From the NCBI RefSeq assembly GCF_006265175.1, contig NZ_VDCQ01000017.1, positions 62,001-126,000 on the forward strand: a stretch of DNA of 64,000 bases, given 5' to 3'. The translations under genes and the position numbers were made by a program. Below the pieces are notes generated by a model. That model was given only the letters and a program-made list of their open reading frames with translations. It did not search any database and was not told the DNA's origin. Position 1 is the stretch's first letter; the number at the start of each line of letters is the position of its first letter. Of this stretch, positions 8,660 to 17,280 are shown piece by piece. The stretch is from Paenibacillus hemerocallicola (GTDB lineage Bacteria > Bacillota > Bacilli > Paenibacillales > NBRC-103111).

Positions 8660-9592
8660 TTAGTCGCCCTTGGACGATTTCAGCATTTCCGCGATCGCCC
8701 CGATGCTGCCGAGCGTTTCCACCGCTTTGGTCGGAATGAATACTTTGTTCGCGGCCCCGTTCGATATGTCGGTCAAAGCCTCGAGCGAACGATAGGTGAG
8801 CACGTTCTCGTCGAGTCCGGCTTCGCGCAGCAGCTCGATGCGCCGCTTCTCCGCTTCGGCTACCGCCTGGATCGCCTTCGCCTGCCCGAGCGCCTCCAGC
8901 TCCTGTGCCTGCCGAAATCCTTCGGCTTCGCGTATGCGCGCTTCCTTGTCTCCCTCGGCCTTCAATATTTTGCTCTGCTTGTCGCCTTCCGCGCGCAAAA
9001 TCATATCCTGCTTGGCCGCTTCCGCTTCCAGGACGATGGCGCGCTTGCTGCGCTCCGCCTTCATTTGCTTATCCATCGCCTCTTGGATATCGACCGGCGG
9101 CTGGATGTCGATCACCTCGACGCGCTCGATCCGCACGCCCCACTTCTCCGTCGCTTCGTCCAGCGCTACGCGGATATCGGTCGATATTTTCTCCCGGCCG
9201 GACAGCGTCTCGTCCAGCTCCATCTTGCCGATAATTTGCCGCATCGTCGCCGTCGAGATGTTCCGCACCCCGTACACGTAATCGGAAATGCCGTACGTAG
9301 CCTGCTCCGGCCCGGTGACCTGATAGAAGATGATCGTGTCGATCTGCACCTGCACGTTATCTTTCGTGATGACCGTCTGCGGCGGCACGTTCGCCTGCTG
9401 GATGCGCAAATCGTGATATTTCCGCACATGGTCGATAATCGGAACGAGAATGTTGACGCCGGGTGTCAGCAGCCGGTTAAACTTTCCGAGCCGCTCCACG
9501 ACCCCCACTCTTTGCTGCGGTACGATTTTGATCGATAATGCCGCTATGACGATTACGATGAATACAATGACCAGAGATAGCACAACGCCCAC
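8660..9592 (-). CDS. SPFH/stomatin-like protein (paraslipin/QmcA type)
   Basis: A 310-residue membrane scaffold protein. One N-terminal transmembrane segment (about 4-24) is followed by the SPFH/band-7 domain (about 25-190), then a heptad-rich, Glu/Ala/Arg-rich coiled coil (about 190-260) and a short tail. Such proteins oligomerise in membrane microdomains and pair with NfeD partners. The NfeD gene is directly upstream. The start is GTG at 9590-9592, immediately next to the NfeD TAA at 9593-9595 with no gap, and the GGAGAGGAG ribosome site lies inside the end of nfeD. The two are therefore translationally coupled. Confidence 0.93.
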   Translation of the reverse strand: MGVVLSLVIVFIVIVIAALSIKIVPQQRVGVVERLGKFNRLLTPGVNILVPIIDHVRKYHDLRIQQANVPPQTVITKDNVQVQIDTIIFYQVTGPEQATYGISDYVYGVRNISTATMRQIIGKMELDETLSGREKISTDIRVALDEATEKWGVRIERVEVIDIQPPVDIQEAMDKQMKAERSKRAIVLEAEAAKQDMILRAEGDKQSKILKAEGDKEARIREAEGFRQAQELEALGQAKAIQAVAEAEKRRIELLREAGLDENVLTYRSLEALTDISNGAANKVFIPTKAVETLGSIGAIAEMLKSSKGD

Positions 9593-10027
9593 TTAAACAT
9601 CTCCTCTCCATTTCTTGACCTTCAGCAAAGCGCTTCCCCTCTCCACCACGATTACGGCGTCGCCCTTGGCCAACTGTTCGTCCGATACCGCGCTCCACGT
9701 TTCGCTGCCCACCTTGACAATACCCGGCTTGCCTTCCCGTATGCTCTCCACTACGGTTCCTTGCTTGCCGATCAGCTCGTCGACCGCATCCGTAAACCCT
9801 CTGGATGTACGGAAACGTCGGGTAAGCGGCTTCGTAAACGCCGTGAGCACGAGTACGACCACGCTGCCCGCCAGCACCTGCCATACGAAGGAATCGGGGA
9901 CGAACAGCGCGACGGCGGCCGCCACTACGGCGCCGATGCCGATCCATAACAAATAAAACGTCAGCGTCATCATTTCGACGACCAGCAAAACGCCGGCCAG
10001 GATGAGCCATATCGCCCAAAGCTCCAT
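9593..10027 (-). CDS. NfeD family membrane protein
   Basis: A 144-residue short NfeD protein: N-terminal membrane helices (about 3-75, with VVEMMTLTFYLLWIGIGAVVAA typical of the family) and a C-terminal OB-fold beta-barrel (about 88-142) in the cytosol. NfeD proteins partner SPFH proteins, here the gene that follows without a gap. A longer frame starts at 10069, but AAGGG nine bases before the ATG at 10025-10027 and the hydrophobic N-terminus support the shorter form. Confidence 0.9.
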   Translation of the reverse strand: MELWAIWLILAGVLLVVEMMTLTFYLLWIGIGAVVAAAVALFVPDSFVWQVLAGSVVVLVLTAFTKPLTRRFRTSRGFTDAVDELIGKQGTVVESIREGKPGIVKVGSETWSAVSDEQLAKGDAVIVVERGSALLKVKKWRGDV

Positions 10028-10647
10028 TTTGCCACACCCTTTCTCATACGTAGCAGGAGGCCCCCGCAAAGAAATTGGAAAGCGCTTCGAAGCGGTGGCT
10101 CCTCATCGCAGGGCTGTTCTTGTCTACTATATTATATATTCTGTAGCCGCCCCTGTATTCCCTCTTTTTTTTCGCGCAATTTCGACAATTGGTCCGATAT
10201 TTCAACTTTAAACTTTGGACGTTACTTTCCCCCTATGCATTCGCAGCAATTTGCTCGATCTTGTCCTCTCCGCTGTCCTCTCTGCTGTCCTCTCCCTCAT
10301 CCTCAATCCTCAACGAACTAATTAATGAAACATATTTGACTATGACTGAACTTCATTTCGCTATTTTGCGCCTTCCGCCCATTTCTCGATAATGACTGAA
10401 CTTGAACCTGGATTCAGAACCTCAGCCAGACTGGCGCAGCAACGCGCACCGTGCTAAGTACATGTTGGGACAACCAGCGAAGCTGTGCATGGCCTTCGCA
10501 AAAACGAGAAAAACCAAGCTGCCCTGCCCGGACTTTCCGAGCGCGCAGCTTGGTCTTCCTGCTTGGTCTTCCTGCTTGGTCTTCCAGTGTTCTTTGCATT
10601 TTCGCTTCGAACCATGGATTGCGTAACCCGCTCCCGTCGATCCGGGG
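10028..10647. other. Intergenic stretch with short tandem repeats, no gene seen
   Basis: These 620 bases hold no convincing ORF. A TATAAT -10 candidate for the NfeD/SPFH operon lies on the minus strand at 10131-10136 without a good -35. At 10262-10294 the octet-like word TGTCCTCTC recurs three times at a 12-bp period. At 10513-10585 an inverted repeat runs into three copies of a 13-bp word. The words ATGACTGAACTT occur twice (near 10344 and 10392). Confidence 0.6.
10513..10585. repeat. Hairpin followed by 13-bp tandem repeat
   Basis: ACCAAGCTGC (10513-10522) pairs with GCAGCTTGGT (10545-10554). The right arm runs into three tandem copies of GCTTGGTCTTCCT (10548-10560, 10561-10573 and 10574-10585, the last one short by a base). 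Any of the three copies could pair with the left arm core. It lies downstream of the ABC exporter stop, so it may serve as that gene's 3' end structure. Confidence 0.75.
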
Positions 10648-12363
10648 TCAAGCCCCGAACTGTGCCTGATGGAGACGGCTATATATGCCGCCGGCGGCGA
10701 TTAACTGGTCGTGGTCTCCCTGCTCGGTTATGCCCTGCTCGGCCACCACGACGATCCGGTCCGCATTGCGGATCGTCGCCAGCCGGTGGGCGATGACGAG
10801 CGTCGTGCGGCCTTGCGACAATTCGGACAAGGCCTTCTGGATCGCCGCTTCCGTCTCGGTATCCAGCGCCGATGTAGCCTCGTCGAGGATGAGAATCGGC
10901 GGGTTTTTCAAAAACATCCGCGCAATCGAGAGCCGCTGCTTCTGGCCTCCGGACAGCTTCACGCCCCGCTCGCCGATGAGCGTATCCAGACCCTCCGGCT
11001 GCGACAGGATGATCGACTCCAGCTGCGCCCGGCGGGCAGCCTCCCATATTTCCTCCTCGGTCGCATCCAGCTTGCCGTAGGCGATATTTTCCCGGATCGT
11101 CCCGTCGAACAGGAACACGTCCTGCTGTACGATCCCGATCTGGCTGCGCAGCGATTCCAGCGTCATGCGGCGAATATCGATTCCGTCAATCGTAATCGTG
11201 CCCGCGCTGTGATCGTAAAACCGGGGCAGCAGGCTGCAAACCGTCGTTTTCCCCGCGCCGGAAGGCCCTACGAGCGCCACCGTTTCACCCGCGCGGATCG
11301 TCAGGTCGATATGCTGCAGCACGTTCTCCTTGCCCTCGTATCCGAACGATACGTTGCTGTATCGGATATCTCCCTTCAAGTGCTCCACCTTGATCGCATC
11401 CGGCGCGTCCGCCACGTCGGGAGCGGTCTCCAACAGCTCGAGATAGCGCCGGAACCCGGCGATGCCTTTCGGATACGTCTCGATGACGGAGTTGATCTGC
11501 TTGATCGGTCCGAGAAAGACGTTCGACAGCATGACGAAGGCGATAAATTCCCCGTAAGTCATACGGTCCTGAATGACGAACCATGTGCCGCACAGCAGCA
11601 CGAACAAAGAGATCAGTCTCATCAGGATAAAGCTGAGCGACGAATTCCAGGCCATGATCCGGTAGGCGAGCAGCTTCGTTTGGCGGAAACGGCCGTTGTT
11701 CACCGCAAACTGCGCGATTTCGTGCTTCTCGTTGGAGAAAGCCTGCACGACCCGGATGCCGCTGACGTTGTTTTCCACCCGGGCGTTGAAATCGGCGATA
11801 TCGGAGAACATGCGCTTGAAGGCGCGCGACATTTTGCGGCTGAAGTACAAGGACAAATAAATCATCAGCGGAATAATGACGAACGTCAGCACGGCCAGCT
11901 GCCAGTTGATGCCGAGCATAATTCCGAAGGCGCCGATCAGCGTCATGATCGCAATGAACAAATCCTCGGGACCGTGGTGGGCGATTTCGCCGATATCCAT
12001 CAAATCGTTGGTCATCCGGGATACGAGGTGTCCCGTCTTGTTGTTGTCGAAAAAACGGAAGGACAGCTTCTGCACGTGATCGAACAGCTTTTTGCGCATG
12101 TCCGTCTCGATGTTGATGCCCAGCATATGCCCCCAATATGTAACGACGTAATGCAGTACCGCGCTTACAAGATAAATGCCGAGCAAGCCGATGCACGCCC
12201 ATACGATCCACTGCCAATTTCCGCTCGGCAGCAAGTCGTCCACTACCCGGTTCACGGCTAGCGGGAACGCGAGCTCCAGCAACGCGGCGATCACCGCGCA
12301 GGAGAAATCCAGCACGAACAGCCCTTTATAGGGCTGGTAATAAGCAAAAAAACGACGCAGCAT
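10648..12363 (-). CDS. ABC exporter, fused permease and ATPase, Fur-box controlled
   Basis: A 571-residue half-transporter: six membrane helices (about 15-310), then an ATPase with Walker A GPSGAGKTT (366-374), signature LSGGQ (470-474), Walker B LILDEATSALD (491-501) and switch histidine H526. All catalytic motifs are intact. It should act as a homodimer exporting a lipid, drug, peptide or siderophore-like molecule. The frame extends to 12594, but the start at 12361-12363 is preceded by AGGGGAG and by the promoter and Fur box described separately, which excludes longer forms. Iron control points to a role in iron physiology; the cargo is not readable from sequence. Confidence 0.93.
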   Translation of the reverse strand: MLRRFFAYYQPYKGLFVLDFSCAVIAALLELAFPLAVNRVVDDLLPSGNWQWIVWACIGLLGIYLVSAVLHYVVTYWGHMLGINIETDMRKKLFDHVQKLSFRFFDNNKTGHLVSRMTNDLMDIGEIAHHGPEDLFIAIMTLIGAFGIMLGINWQLAVLTFVIIPLMIYLSLYFSRKMSRAFKRMFSDIADFNARVENNVSGIRVVQAFSNEKHEIAQFAVNNGRFRQTKLLAYRIMAWNSSLSFILMRLISLFVLLCGTWFVIQDRMTYGEFIAFVMLSNVFLGPIKQINSVIETYPKGIAGFRRYLELLETAPDVADAPDAIKVEHLKGDIRYSNVSFGYEGKENVLQHIDLTIRAGETVALVGPSGAGKTTVCSLLPRFYDHSAGTITIDGIDIRRMTLESLRSQIGIVQQDVFLFDGTIRENIAYGKLDATEEEIWEAARRAQLESIILSQPEGLDTLIGERGVKLSGGQKQRLSIARMFLKNPPILILDEATSALDTETEAAIQKALSELSQGRTTLVIAHRLATIRNADRIVVVAEQGITEQGDHDQLIAAGGIYSRLHQAQFGA

Positions 12364-12390
12364 GCCAGTGCTCCCCTCTATGCATTGTGT

Positions 12391-12409
12391 GATATTGATT
12401 ATCATTTTC
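12391..12409. promoter_or_regulatory. Fur box in the ABC exporter leader
   Basis: GATATTGATTATCATTTTC matches the classical 19-bp Fur box (GATAATGATTATCATTATC) at 17 of 19 positions. It lies 28 bases upstream of the ATG and immediately downstream of the predicted transcription start, an ideal site for iron-dependent repression. Confidence 0.85.
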
Positions 12410-12421
12410 ACTAATATCACT

Positions 12422-12450
12422 ATTGTAGCCAACGAAAGGGATAAAGGCAA
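12422..12450 (-). promoter_or_regulatory. Sigma-A type promoter of the ABC exporter
   Basis: On the minus strand TTGCCT (12445-12450) and TACAAT (12422-12427) are spaced by exactly 17 bases. Transcription would begin near 12415, so the Fur box occupies about +6 to +24. Confidence 0.75.
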
Positions 12451-12644
12451 TGGACAAACGCGAGGTTTTTTTTGCACAAAATGTTCGAAACGCAAAAGAC
12501 TGACGCCTGGACGGACAACATCGGGGGGAGAATTGCTGATCATTCGTGACGCAAACGGGTAAGTAAAAGCATCACCGCTAACGGAACGGACCAAACCAAT
12601 TCCGACAACGATGCTTATTCAACATGGAGGAAGGAGCAAACCGT

Positions 12645-13850
12645 TCACTCCGGTTCCAGGCCGGGTGGAATGCCGACCTTCGGGGCGTCCGGCTCCAACG
12701 TTTTCTTGGCCCGGTATTCGAAGTAGGGAACGGCCAGCAGACACAGTACGGACACGCCGATCAGCGCGACGAACAAAGGGCTCCGGAAATTGTCGACGGA
12801 CATGACGAGCAATAAGGTGCCGATCCGGGTTACGCATATCAACGTTTCCCTCCAGACGAGCAGCTTCGCCTGTCCCGCCTCCGGATAAGGCTTGATCCAT
12901 TTGAATTGCAGCGTATTCCAGGCTGCGCCGAAGCAGAACATGCCTACCGCGGTCAGCAAATTGGACACGATGAGCACGGGCTTCGCGGGAACGAGCACGA
13001 TCAGGAACCCGCTGGCGATCAGCAGGCAGCCCATCGTCAAAAACGTGCTGTCCTTCAATGAGAACTTGCGGTATACGAACAAGCCGCCCAACGTCGCGAG
13101 CGTATACAAGCCGTTAAGCGCAGCGATCCACAGCTTGTTCTCCGTCACGCTAAACGTGAACAGCAGCAAAAACAGCTGTTGGAACTGCAGGAACACGCCG
13201 GCCGCCAAGTTGGACGCGGAAAACCAGCGAAGCCCCGGCTTGCGCAGCAGCTCTTGCCACAGCCAGCGGGCGGTCGACGGCCCCGTCCCGGACCGCATGG
13301 ACTTACCGGGCATCGCGAACGAGAAGGCCAGCATGACGACGAGGAATACGAGCATCAGGGCAAACGTGCCCGAGTAGCCGAAATAAATAATAATCGCTGC
13401 GGACAAGAGCGGGACCGCCAAAGTGACGGCCTGCTGGATGCTGGCGGCGGCGGAGAAGTAGCGGCCGAGCTCGGCGCTCGTGCCGCTCATCGATACGCTC
13501 AAATTTTGCGCCGCGCTGAAGAAGCCGTACATGACGCCGACCGCCACTCCGATCATCGCGATCCACAGCATCCGGTTGTCCAGCTCCACGAAGGACAGCA
13601 GCAGAAAAGCGCTTCCCCCGGAAAAAGCGGAAATGCCCAGCAGCAGCCGGACAGTAGATTTCGTAAGCAAATAAGCCGCCGCGGCGAACGCGAACGACCA
13701 TGAAAAATAGACGAGTAAATTGTACCAGGCCACCTCGGAGATGAGACGGTTTTTCTCCCAAATAAACAGGTTGACGAAAATCCCGACATACACGAAAATG
13801 GTGTAGCTCATCAAGTTCATGACGAGCCATTTTCTCAGCGCGTGCGACAT
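12645..13850 (-). CDS. MFS transporter
   Basis: A 401-residue protein with about twelve hydrophobic segments and no other domain, consistent with a major facilitator. The loop between helices 2 and 3 is not a canonical MFS signature, and a central charged loop (about 180-195) separates the two halves. The start has AGAGGA seven bases upstream. The gene lies upstream of the Fur-controlled exporter on the same strand but has its own promoter. The substrate is unknown, and a link to iron is only positional. Confidence 0.82.
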   Translation of the reverse strand: MSHALRKWLVMNLMSYTIFVYVGIFVNLFIWEKNRLISEVAWYNLLVYFSWSFAFAAAAYLLTKSTVRLLLGISAFSGGSAFLLLSFVELDNRMLWIAMIGVAVGVMYGFFSAAQNLSVSMSGTSAELGRYFSAAASIQQAVTLAVPLLSAAIIIYFGYSGTFALMLVFLVVMLAFSFAMPGKSMRSGTGPSTARWLWQELLRKPGLRWFSASNLAAGVFLQFQQLFLLLFTFSVTENKLWIAALNGLYTLATLGGLFVYRKFSLKDSTFLTMGCLLIASGFLIVLVPAKPVLIVSNLLTAVGMFCFGAAWNTLQFKWIKPYPEAGQAKLLVWRETLICVTRIGTLLLVMSVDNFRSPLFVALIGVSVLCLLAVPYFEYRAKKTLEPDAPKVGIPPGLEPE

Positions 13851-13915
13851 GTTGGTTCCTCTTTCCGCAGTTCTCGTCCGGCTCCGTCATCGATGTTGTT
13901 CGCGGGCCCCAGCTA

Positions 13916-13944
13916 AGTATACTACCGAATGACGATTTTGACAG
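13916..13944 (-). promoter_or_regulatory. Probable promoter of the MFS gene
   Basis: On the minus strand CTGTCA (13939-13944), a 17-base spacer and TATACT (13916-13921) form a fair sigma-A promoter 66 bases before the ATG. Confidence 0.5.
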
Positions 13945-14015
13945 CGGGGGGGAACGAAAAAAGTTGAGAACCGTACGCCGACGCGCTTTACGGATGAGCG
14001 CCATCGGATTGCAGG

Positions 14016-14103
14016 CGCGTATTCTCAGCCAGGGAGGGGCGCGTAATCGCAGCCAGGGAGGGGCGCGTAATCGCAGCCGGGGAGGGGCGCAGCCGGGGAG
14101 GGG
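14016..14103. repeat. 24-bp GC-rich tandem repeat
   Basis: Three full units (14016-14039, 14040-14063, 14064-14087) and a 16-bp partial unit (14088-14103) share the core CGCAGCC(A/G)GGGAGGGG and begin CGCGTA. The GGGAGGGG words recur four times on one strand with about 24-bp phase. Units 2 and 3 differ by one base, so the expansion is recent. Confidence 0.9.
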
Positions 14104-14314
14104 CGCGCGGAGAAGTTCGGCACGTCGTATTCTGGCTGCTTCACTACCGATGCTTGCCAATGAAAAACTGCGGCGGCTTTATTCGCGTACGGAAGTTCGT
14201 CCATCGCATGTTCGGGAAAGGCATTCCGCCTTTGACGGGGCTTGGGAAACAGCGATTCCATACAATAGCGGAACTGTCGTATCTTATTGACCCGACTTTT
14301 CGTCTCGATTGTAA

Positions 14315-14453
14315 AATAACGGAAAACCGCTCCTCTATTCCGCTGTTCACAATCATTTTCACCCCGTAAGATCGAATTAACGGAAGCCTGTGCCGTTATA
14401 TTAATGTGATCAAAGAAATACGGGGCAATAACGGAAAACGGTTCCTCTATTTA
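14315..14453. repeat. Two copies of a short dispersed repeat
   Basis: The word ATAACGGAAAAC, then (C/G)G(C/T)TCCTCTATT, occurs at 14315-14342 and 14427-14453, with a more diverged copy near 14264. It has the look of an intergenic repeat family rather than coding sequence. Confidence 0.6.
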
Positions 14454-14528
14454 CTGCACATGTTGCTACCGCCTCCCCAGCAGCCCTCCAGGTCCAGGTT
14501 GTACGCGGATTCTGCTGTTGCAGAAGAA

Positions 14529-14553
14529 AACGGCGATCGCTGCGACCGCCGTT
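14529..14553 (-). terminator. Terminator of the small gene at 14609
   Basis: Stem AACGGCG (14529-14535) / CGCCGTT (14547-14553). Read on the minus strand the hairpin is followed by TTTCTTCT. It lies 56 bases past the stop. Confidence 0.65.
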
Positions 14554-14608
14554 CCTGCCCTATCGTACAAACTCCTACGCCGGCACGCCCGGCTACCGCC
14601 CCGATTCG

Positions 14609-14890
14609 TTAAGCCGTTTTACCGCCGCTCTCGGTCACGATTTTGTCGGCAAAGCTTTTGATCGTCGAGCAGCCGAGCAGCGGCGGCTTCGAGACGCAGG
14701 TGAGCAGCAGCTGCCCGCTCCTGCCGTCCCAGGCATATTGGAAATTGACCTTCAGTCCGGCAACCGTAATCGAGATGTTTCCCGACGGCGCACTCGGTAT
14801 ATCGATTCCTTTTTTCTTCCCAAGCGTCTGCAGCGCGCGAAATACGGCGGGCGTCACGTTCCTGTACTTGAAGGGCGGACATGCGGCCAT
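14609..14890 (-). CDS. Small conserved-looking hypothetical protein
   Basis: A 93-residue protein I do not recognise. It is mildly basic, with an alternating hydrophobic central part (ISITVAGLKVNFQYAWD) that suggests a small alpha/beta or beta fold, and four cysteines including one in GCST near the C-terminus. It has no signal peptide or membrane segment. The start at 14890 is chosen because AGGAAG lies seven bases upstream; an in-frame GTG/ATG further up (to 14908) has no ribosome site. It has its own terminator. Coding status is supported by the ribosome site, terminator and codon usage like its neighbours. Confidence 0.65.
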   Translation of the reverse strand: MAACPPFKYRNVTPAVFRALQTLGKKKGIDIPSAPSGNISITVAGLKVNFQYAWDGRSGQLLLTCVSKPPLLGCSTIKSFADKIVTESGGKTA

Positions 14891-14963
14891 CCTGCATCTT
14901 CCTCTCATCGTGGTGTCGTATTGTATGTATATGAGAGGCTGCTTGGCTAAAGTGCCGCGGGAA

Positions 14964-15575
14964 TCAGGTCCAAGGGAGGATCTTCAATCGGGGCCACAGC
15001 GCGGCCCATCTGCTTGTCTTCTTCTCATAGATTTCTTGGGTAATTTGAACTTTGTTCGGCCGTACGATCAACCCGAATAAATCGTTTAACCCGTAAGGGG
15101 CATATACGCGCCACACGCCGTGTTCGTCTCTGCGCACCCCTATGGCGGTTGCCGTCGTAGGCCAGCTGTTGATCGCATCCTCCAGAGAAGCATATGGACG
15201 AATGGGATACCCGAAATGGCGTTCGTACCATAAATGGACCCTCGCCTGGTTTTTCACGTCCAGCCTGATCGGCAAATGGCCGAAGAGACGTCGGGCGTCT
15301 TCGATCAGCGAGTTTTCTTTATCCGGCGACAAATCGGCGTCAAAGTAAACGAGATCGATATCGGTGATGCCGTAATTCAAGGGCATCCCGCTCGCATGAT
15401 TCCATATCGTCTGGGCAACGCAGCCGGCTCCTATATAGCAATGATCGAGCCGCAGCAACCGCATGTCCCGGAGCAACGTTTCCGTTACGGGATTGGACTC
15501 AAGTATTTCGGCAACCGCCTCCGATTGATACCGGATATCCCGGTTATGCGCGTCGCGACGCGTCTCCATCGTCAT
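14964..15575 (-). CDS. Nucleotidyltransferase family protein (NTP_transf_6 type)
   Basis: A 203-residue protein of the minimal nucleotidyltransferase family that begins with a helix and carries GAGCVAQTIWNH followed by an ITDIDLVYFD stretch. That acidic pair in a D-x-D setting is the metal site of the fold. The biological substrate of this family is unknown. It overlaps the 3' end of the CYTH gene by 32 bases and reads in another frame. AAGGG six bases before the first ATG and an alternative ATG two codons later both fit. The two genes are evidently one transcript. Confidence 0.82.
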   Translation of the reverse strand: MTMETRRDAHNRDIRYQSEAVAEILESNPVTETLLRDMRLLRLDHCYIGAGCVAQTIWNHASGMPLNYGITDIDLVYFDADLSPDKENSLIEDARRLFGHLPIRLDVKNQARVHLWYERHFGYPIRPYASLEDAINSWPTTATAIGVRRDEHGVWRVYAPYGLNDLFGLIVRPNKVQITQEIYEKKTSRWAALWPRLKILPWT

Positions 15576-16095
15576 ATTCCACCCTTCCCGCTCTGACCAA
15601 ATCTTCGTTGGAGCCTTCGATTTTGCCTGTTAAATACGGTTGAATCCGATCCATGCATGCATTCCAATCCACCATGTCCGCATGCCCGATCGCTTCGACT
15701 TCGAAAAGGGTTCCGATCTCTTCCACCGTGTCCAAATGGAAGATCAAATGGTGCAGAGTCCATATTTCCCTCTCCTTGACTACGATTACCGGTTCACCGA
15801 GCAGGGATTGGAGCATGGAAACGATCTGCTCGTCCCGAAATTCGTAATATTCGAATTCGACCGTACTTTCATTGCTGCTCCTGTCATAGACGTACACGAG
15901 ACAACGGCCGTCCTCCTCGGTTCTGGCCTTGATTCTGCCGGATGTAGTACGGCCCGAACTATCGTATCGCGTGAAAACCGTATCGGTTTGCTTCTTGACG
16001 GCAACGTACTCGGCCCCAAGCTCCGCCAAAATGATCCGGACGGCCGGGAAATCGTTGCAAAAATATTTGGCTTCGCGACGGAGCGCGACCTTCAT
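15544..16095 (-). CDS. CYTH-domain protein (class IV adenylate cyclase-like)
   Basis: A 183-residue protein of the CYTH (CyaB/thiamine triphosphatase) superfamily. It begins near ALRREAKYFC, a slightly altered form of the ExExK metal/phosphate motif, and continues with the alternating charged beta strands of the tunnel fold (GRIKARTEEDGRCLVYVY, EFEYYEF, WTLHHLIFHLDTVEEIG). Members hydrolyse triphosphates such as thiamine triphosphate or inorganic triphosphate, or make cAMP. The start at 16095 is preceded by GGGAGG. It is co-transcribed with the overlapping nucleotidyltransferase gene, so a nucleotide-related role is likely. The first Glu of ExExK appears replaced, so activity should not be assumed. 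Confidence 0.8.
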   Translation of the reverse strand: MKVALRREAKYFCNDFPAVRIILAELGAEYVAVKKQTDTVFTRYDSSGRTTSGRIKARTEEDGRCLVYVYDRSSNESTVEFEYYEFRDEQIVSMLQSLLGEPVIVVKEREIWTLHHLIFHLDTVEEIGTLFEVEAIGHADMVDWNACMDRIQPYLTGKIEGSNEDLVRAGRVEYDDGDASRRA

Positions 16096-16210
16096 GGCGA
16101 AATCGCCTCCCTGGTCCATCCTTCACAACGATATGCTATTTCAGCATAGCAAACACTTGTTCCCACATCAATCTATTTATGTACGAAACGGTTCTATAAA
16201 TCCCCGCAAC

Positions 16211-16265
16211 AAAAAATGACCGATACCCGGGCCGGTACGAATCAAGTCGGCCTTCCTATCGGTCA
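16211..16265 (-). terminator. Rho-independent terminator of the 16297-30753 gene run
   Basis: A 9-bp stem TGACCGATA (16217-16225) / TATCGGTCA (16257-16265) with an inner GGCCG/CGGCC pair. On the minus strand it is followed by six Ts (complement of 16211-16216). It lies 32 bases past the last gene of the run. Confidence 0.85.
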
Positions 16266-16296
16266 CCTTGCGGTAGAATTGCGGTGCGGCGCCCGG

Positions 16297-17280
16297 CTAT
16301 CCGTCGTTAAGCCTGCCAAGCGGATCGTACCCGGCAGCCTCATAGATCATCTCGGTCAGCTTGACGACCTTAAGCGCGAATTGTCCCGGTACGAGCACCT
16401 CGTGCCGTCCCAAAATCGCATCGACGAAGCTTTTATCCTGATTGCTTGTCCGCGCCGGAAGGACGGGATGCTCGGGCTCCTGCTTCAGCCTGCGGATCGT
16501 GATGCGCCCGTTTTCGTAGTGGATCGCTCCTGTTTCCCCGCAGAACATGTACGTTTCATGCCAGCCTTGGGCATAGCCTATTACGTTCAGGCCGGCAACG
16601 GGTCCTTCCGCAAAGCGGATCGACGTGAAGGAGTCGATTTCGACCGGTGCCCCGTGCCGTTGCACGAACGATCGGACCTCCGCCGGCGTCAGCCCCGTCG
16701 TCCACAGCAGCACATCGACCAGATGGCTGCCCGAATCCATCAGCATCCCGCCTCCGGACAGCTCCGGCTTCATTCGCCACGTGCCTTCGGTCAACTGCCT
16801 CCAATCCTGATACAGCGAAGCGGTAACCGAGGTGAGCTTGCCGATGCTGCCGTCGAGGATCGCCTGACGGATATACAGAAACTCCGGTTGAAAATGGCGC
16901 TGATACGAAACCTGCAGCAGCTTGCCGGCAGCGTCCGCCGCGGCTATGAGCATCTCCGCCTGCCGGGACGAGCAAGTCATCGGCTTCTCGATCAGGACGT
17001 GGCAGCCGGCCTGAAGCGCATCCGACGCCTGTTCGTAATGCAGCGTATGCGGGGAGCAGATGACGACCGCATCCAGTCCGCCTTCCTCGAGCATGCTTCG
17101 GTAATCGTCATGCTGCCTTGCGGCAGACAATCCGAACTTCCGGGCGAATCGTTCCCGGCTCTCCGCGTTCGGATCGGCCAGCGCCGCCAGCTCCACCTCG
17201 TCGGCCAGCGCGCCGAGCTGCTCGCCGTGCCAATTCGAGATGCCGCCCGTACCGATCATGCCGAATCGCAATTTGTCCAT
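16297..17280 (-). CDS. Gfo/Idh/MocA family oxidoreductase
   Basis: A 327-residue NAD(P)-dependent sugar or cyclitol dehydrogenase. The Rossmann motif GMIGTGGIS is at the N-terminus, the catalytic-lysine motif IEKP is near residue 95, and the second conserved region DSGSHLVD is near 175. It is the last gene of a nine-gene run that includes another Gfo/Idh member (17935), YhcH and sialidase-like and glycosidase-like genes, so it likely oxidises a sugar released by them. The start at 17280 is chosen for GAGAGGGAG upstream; a longer frame to 17313 adds residues without homology. A terminator follows. Confidence 0.9.
   Translation of the reverse strand: MDKLRFGMIGTGGISNWHGEQLGALADEVELAALADPNAESRERFARKFGLSAARQHDDYRSMLEEGGLDAVVICSPHTLHYEQASDALQAGCHVLIEKPMTCSSRQAEMLIAAADAAGKLLQVSYQRHFQPEFLYIRQAILDGSIGKLTSVTASLYQDWRQLTEGTWRMKPELSGGGMLMDSGSHLVDVLLWTTGLTPAEVRSFVQRHGAPVEIDSFTSIRFAEGPVAGLNVIGYAQGWHETYMFCGETGAIHYENGRITIRRLKQEPEHPVLPARTSNQDKSFVDAILGRHEVLVPGQFALKVVKLTEMIYEAAGYDPLGRLNDG

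Larger units (their letters stand above)
13851..14608. other. Intergenic stretch between MFS and small-protein genes
   Basis: It holds the MFS promoter, a 24-bp tandem array (14016-14103), two copies of a 27-bp dispersed repeat (14315-14342 and 14427-14453) and the terminator of the small gene at 14609. No ORF here has a ribosome site or codon pattern that convinces me. Confidence 0.6.

Noticed and set aside
10070-10090. cre-like word (GGAAAGCGCTTCGA) upstream of the NfeD gene
   Set aside because: Only 11 of 14 consensus positions match, and the stress-type SPFH/NfeD operon has no reason for catabolite control. The palindromic AGCGCT core is common in GC-rich DNA.
14891-14963. Possible tRNA or small RNA between the small gene and the nucleotidyltransferase gene
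   Set aside because: No cloverleaf or terminator could be drawn and the region is too short for confident calling.
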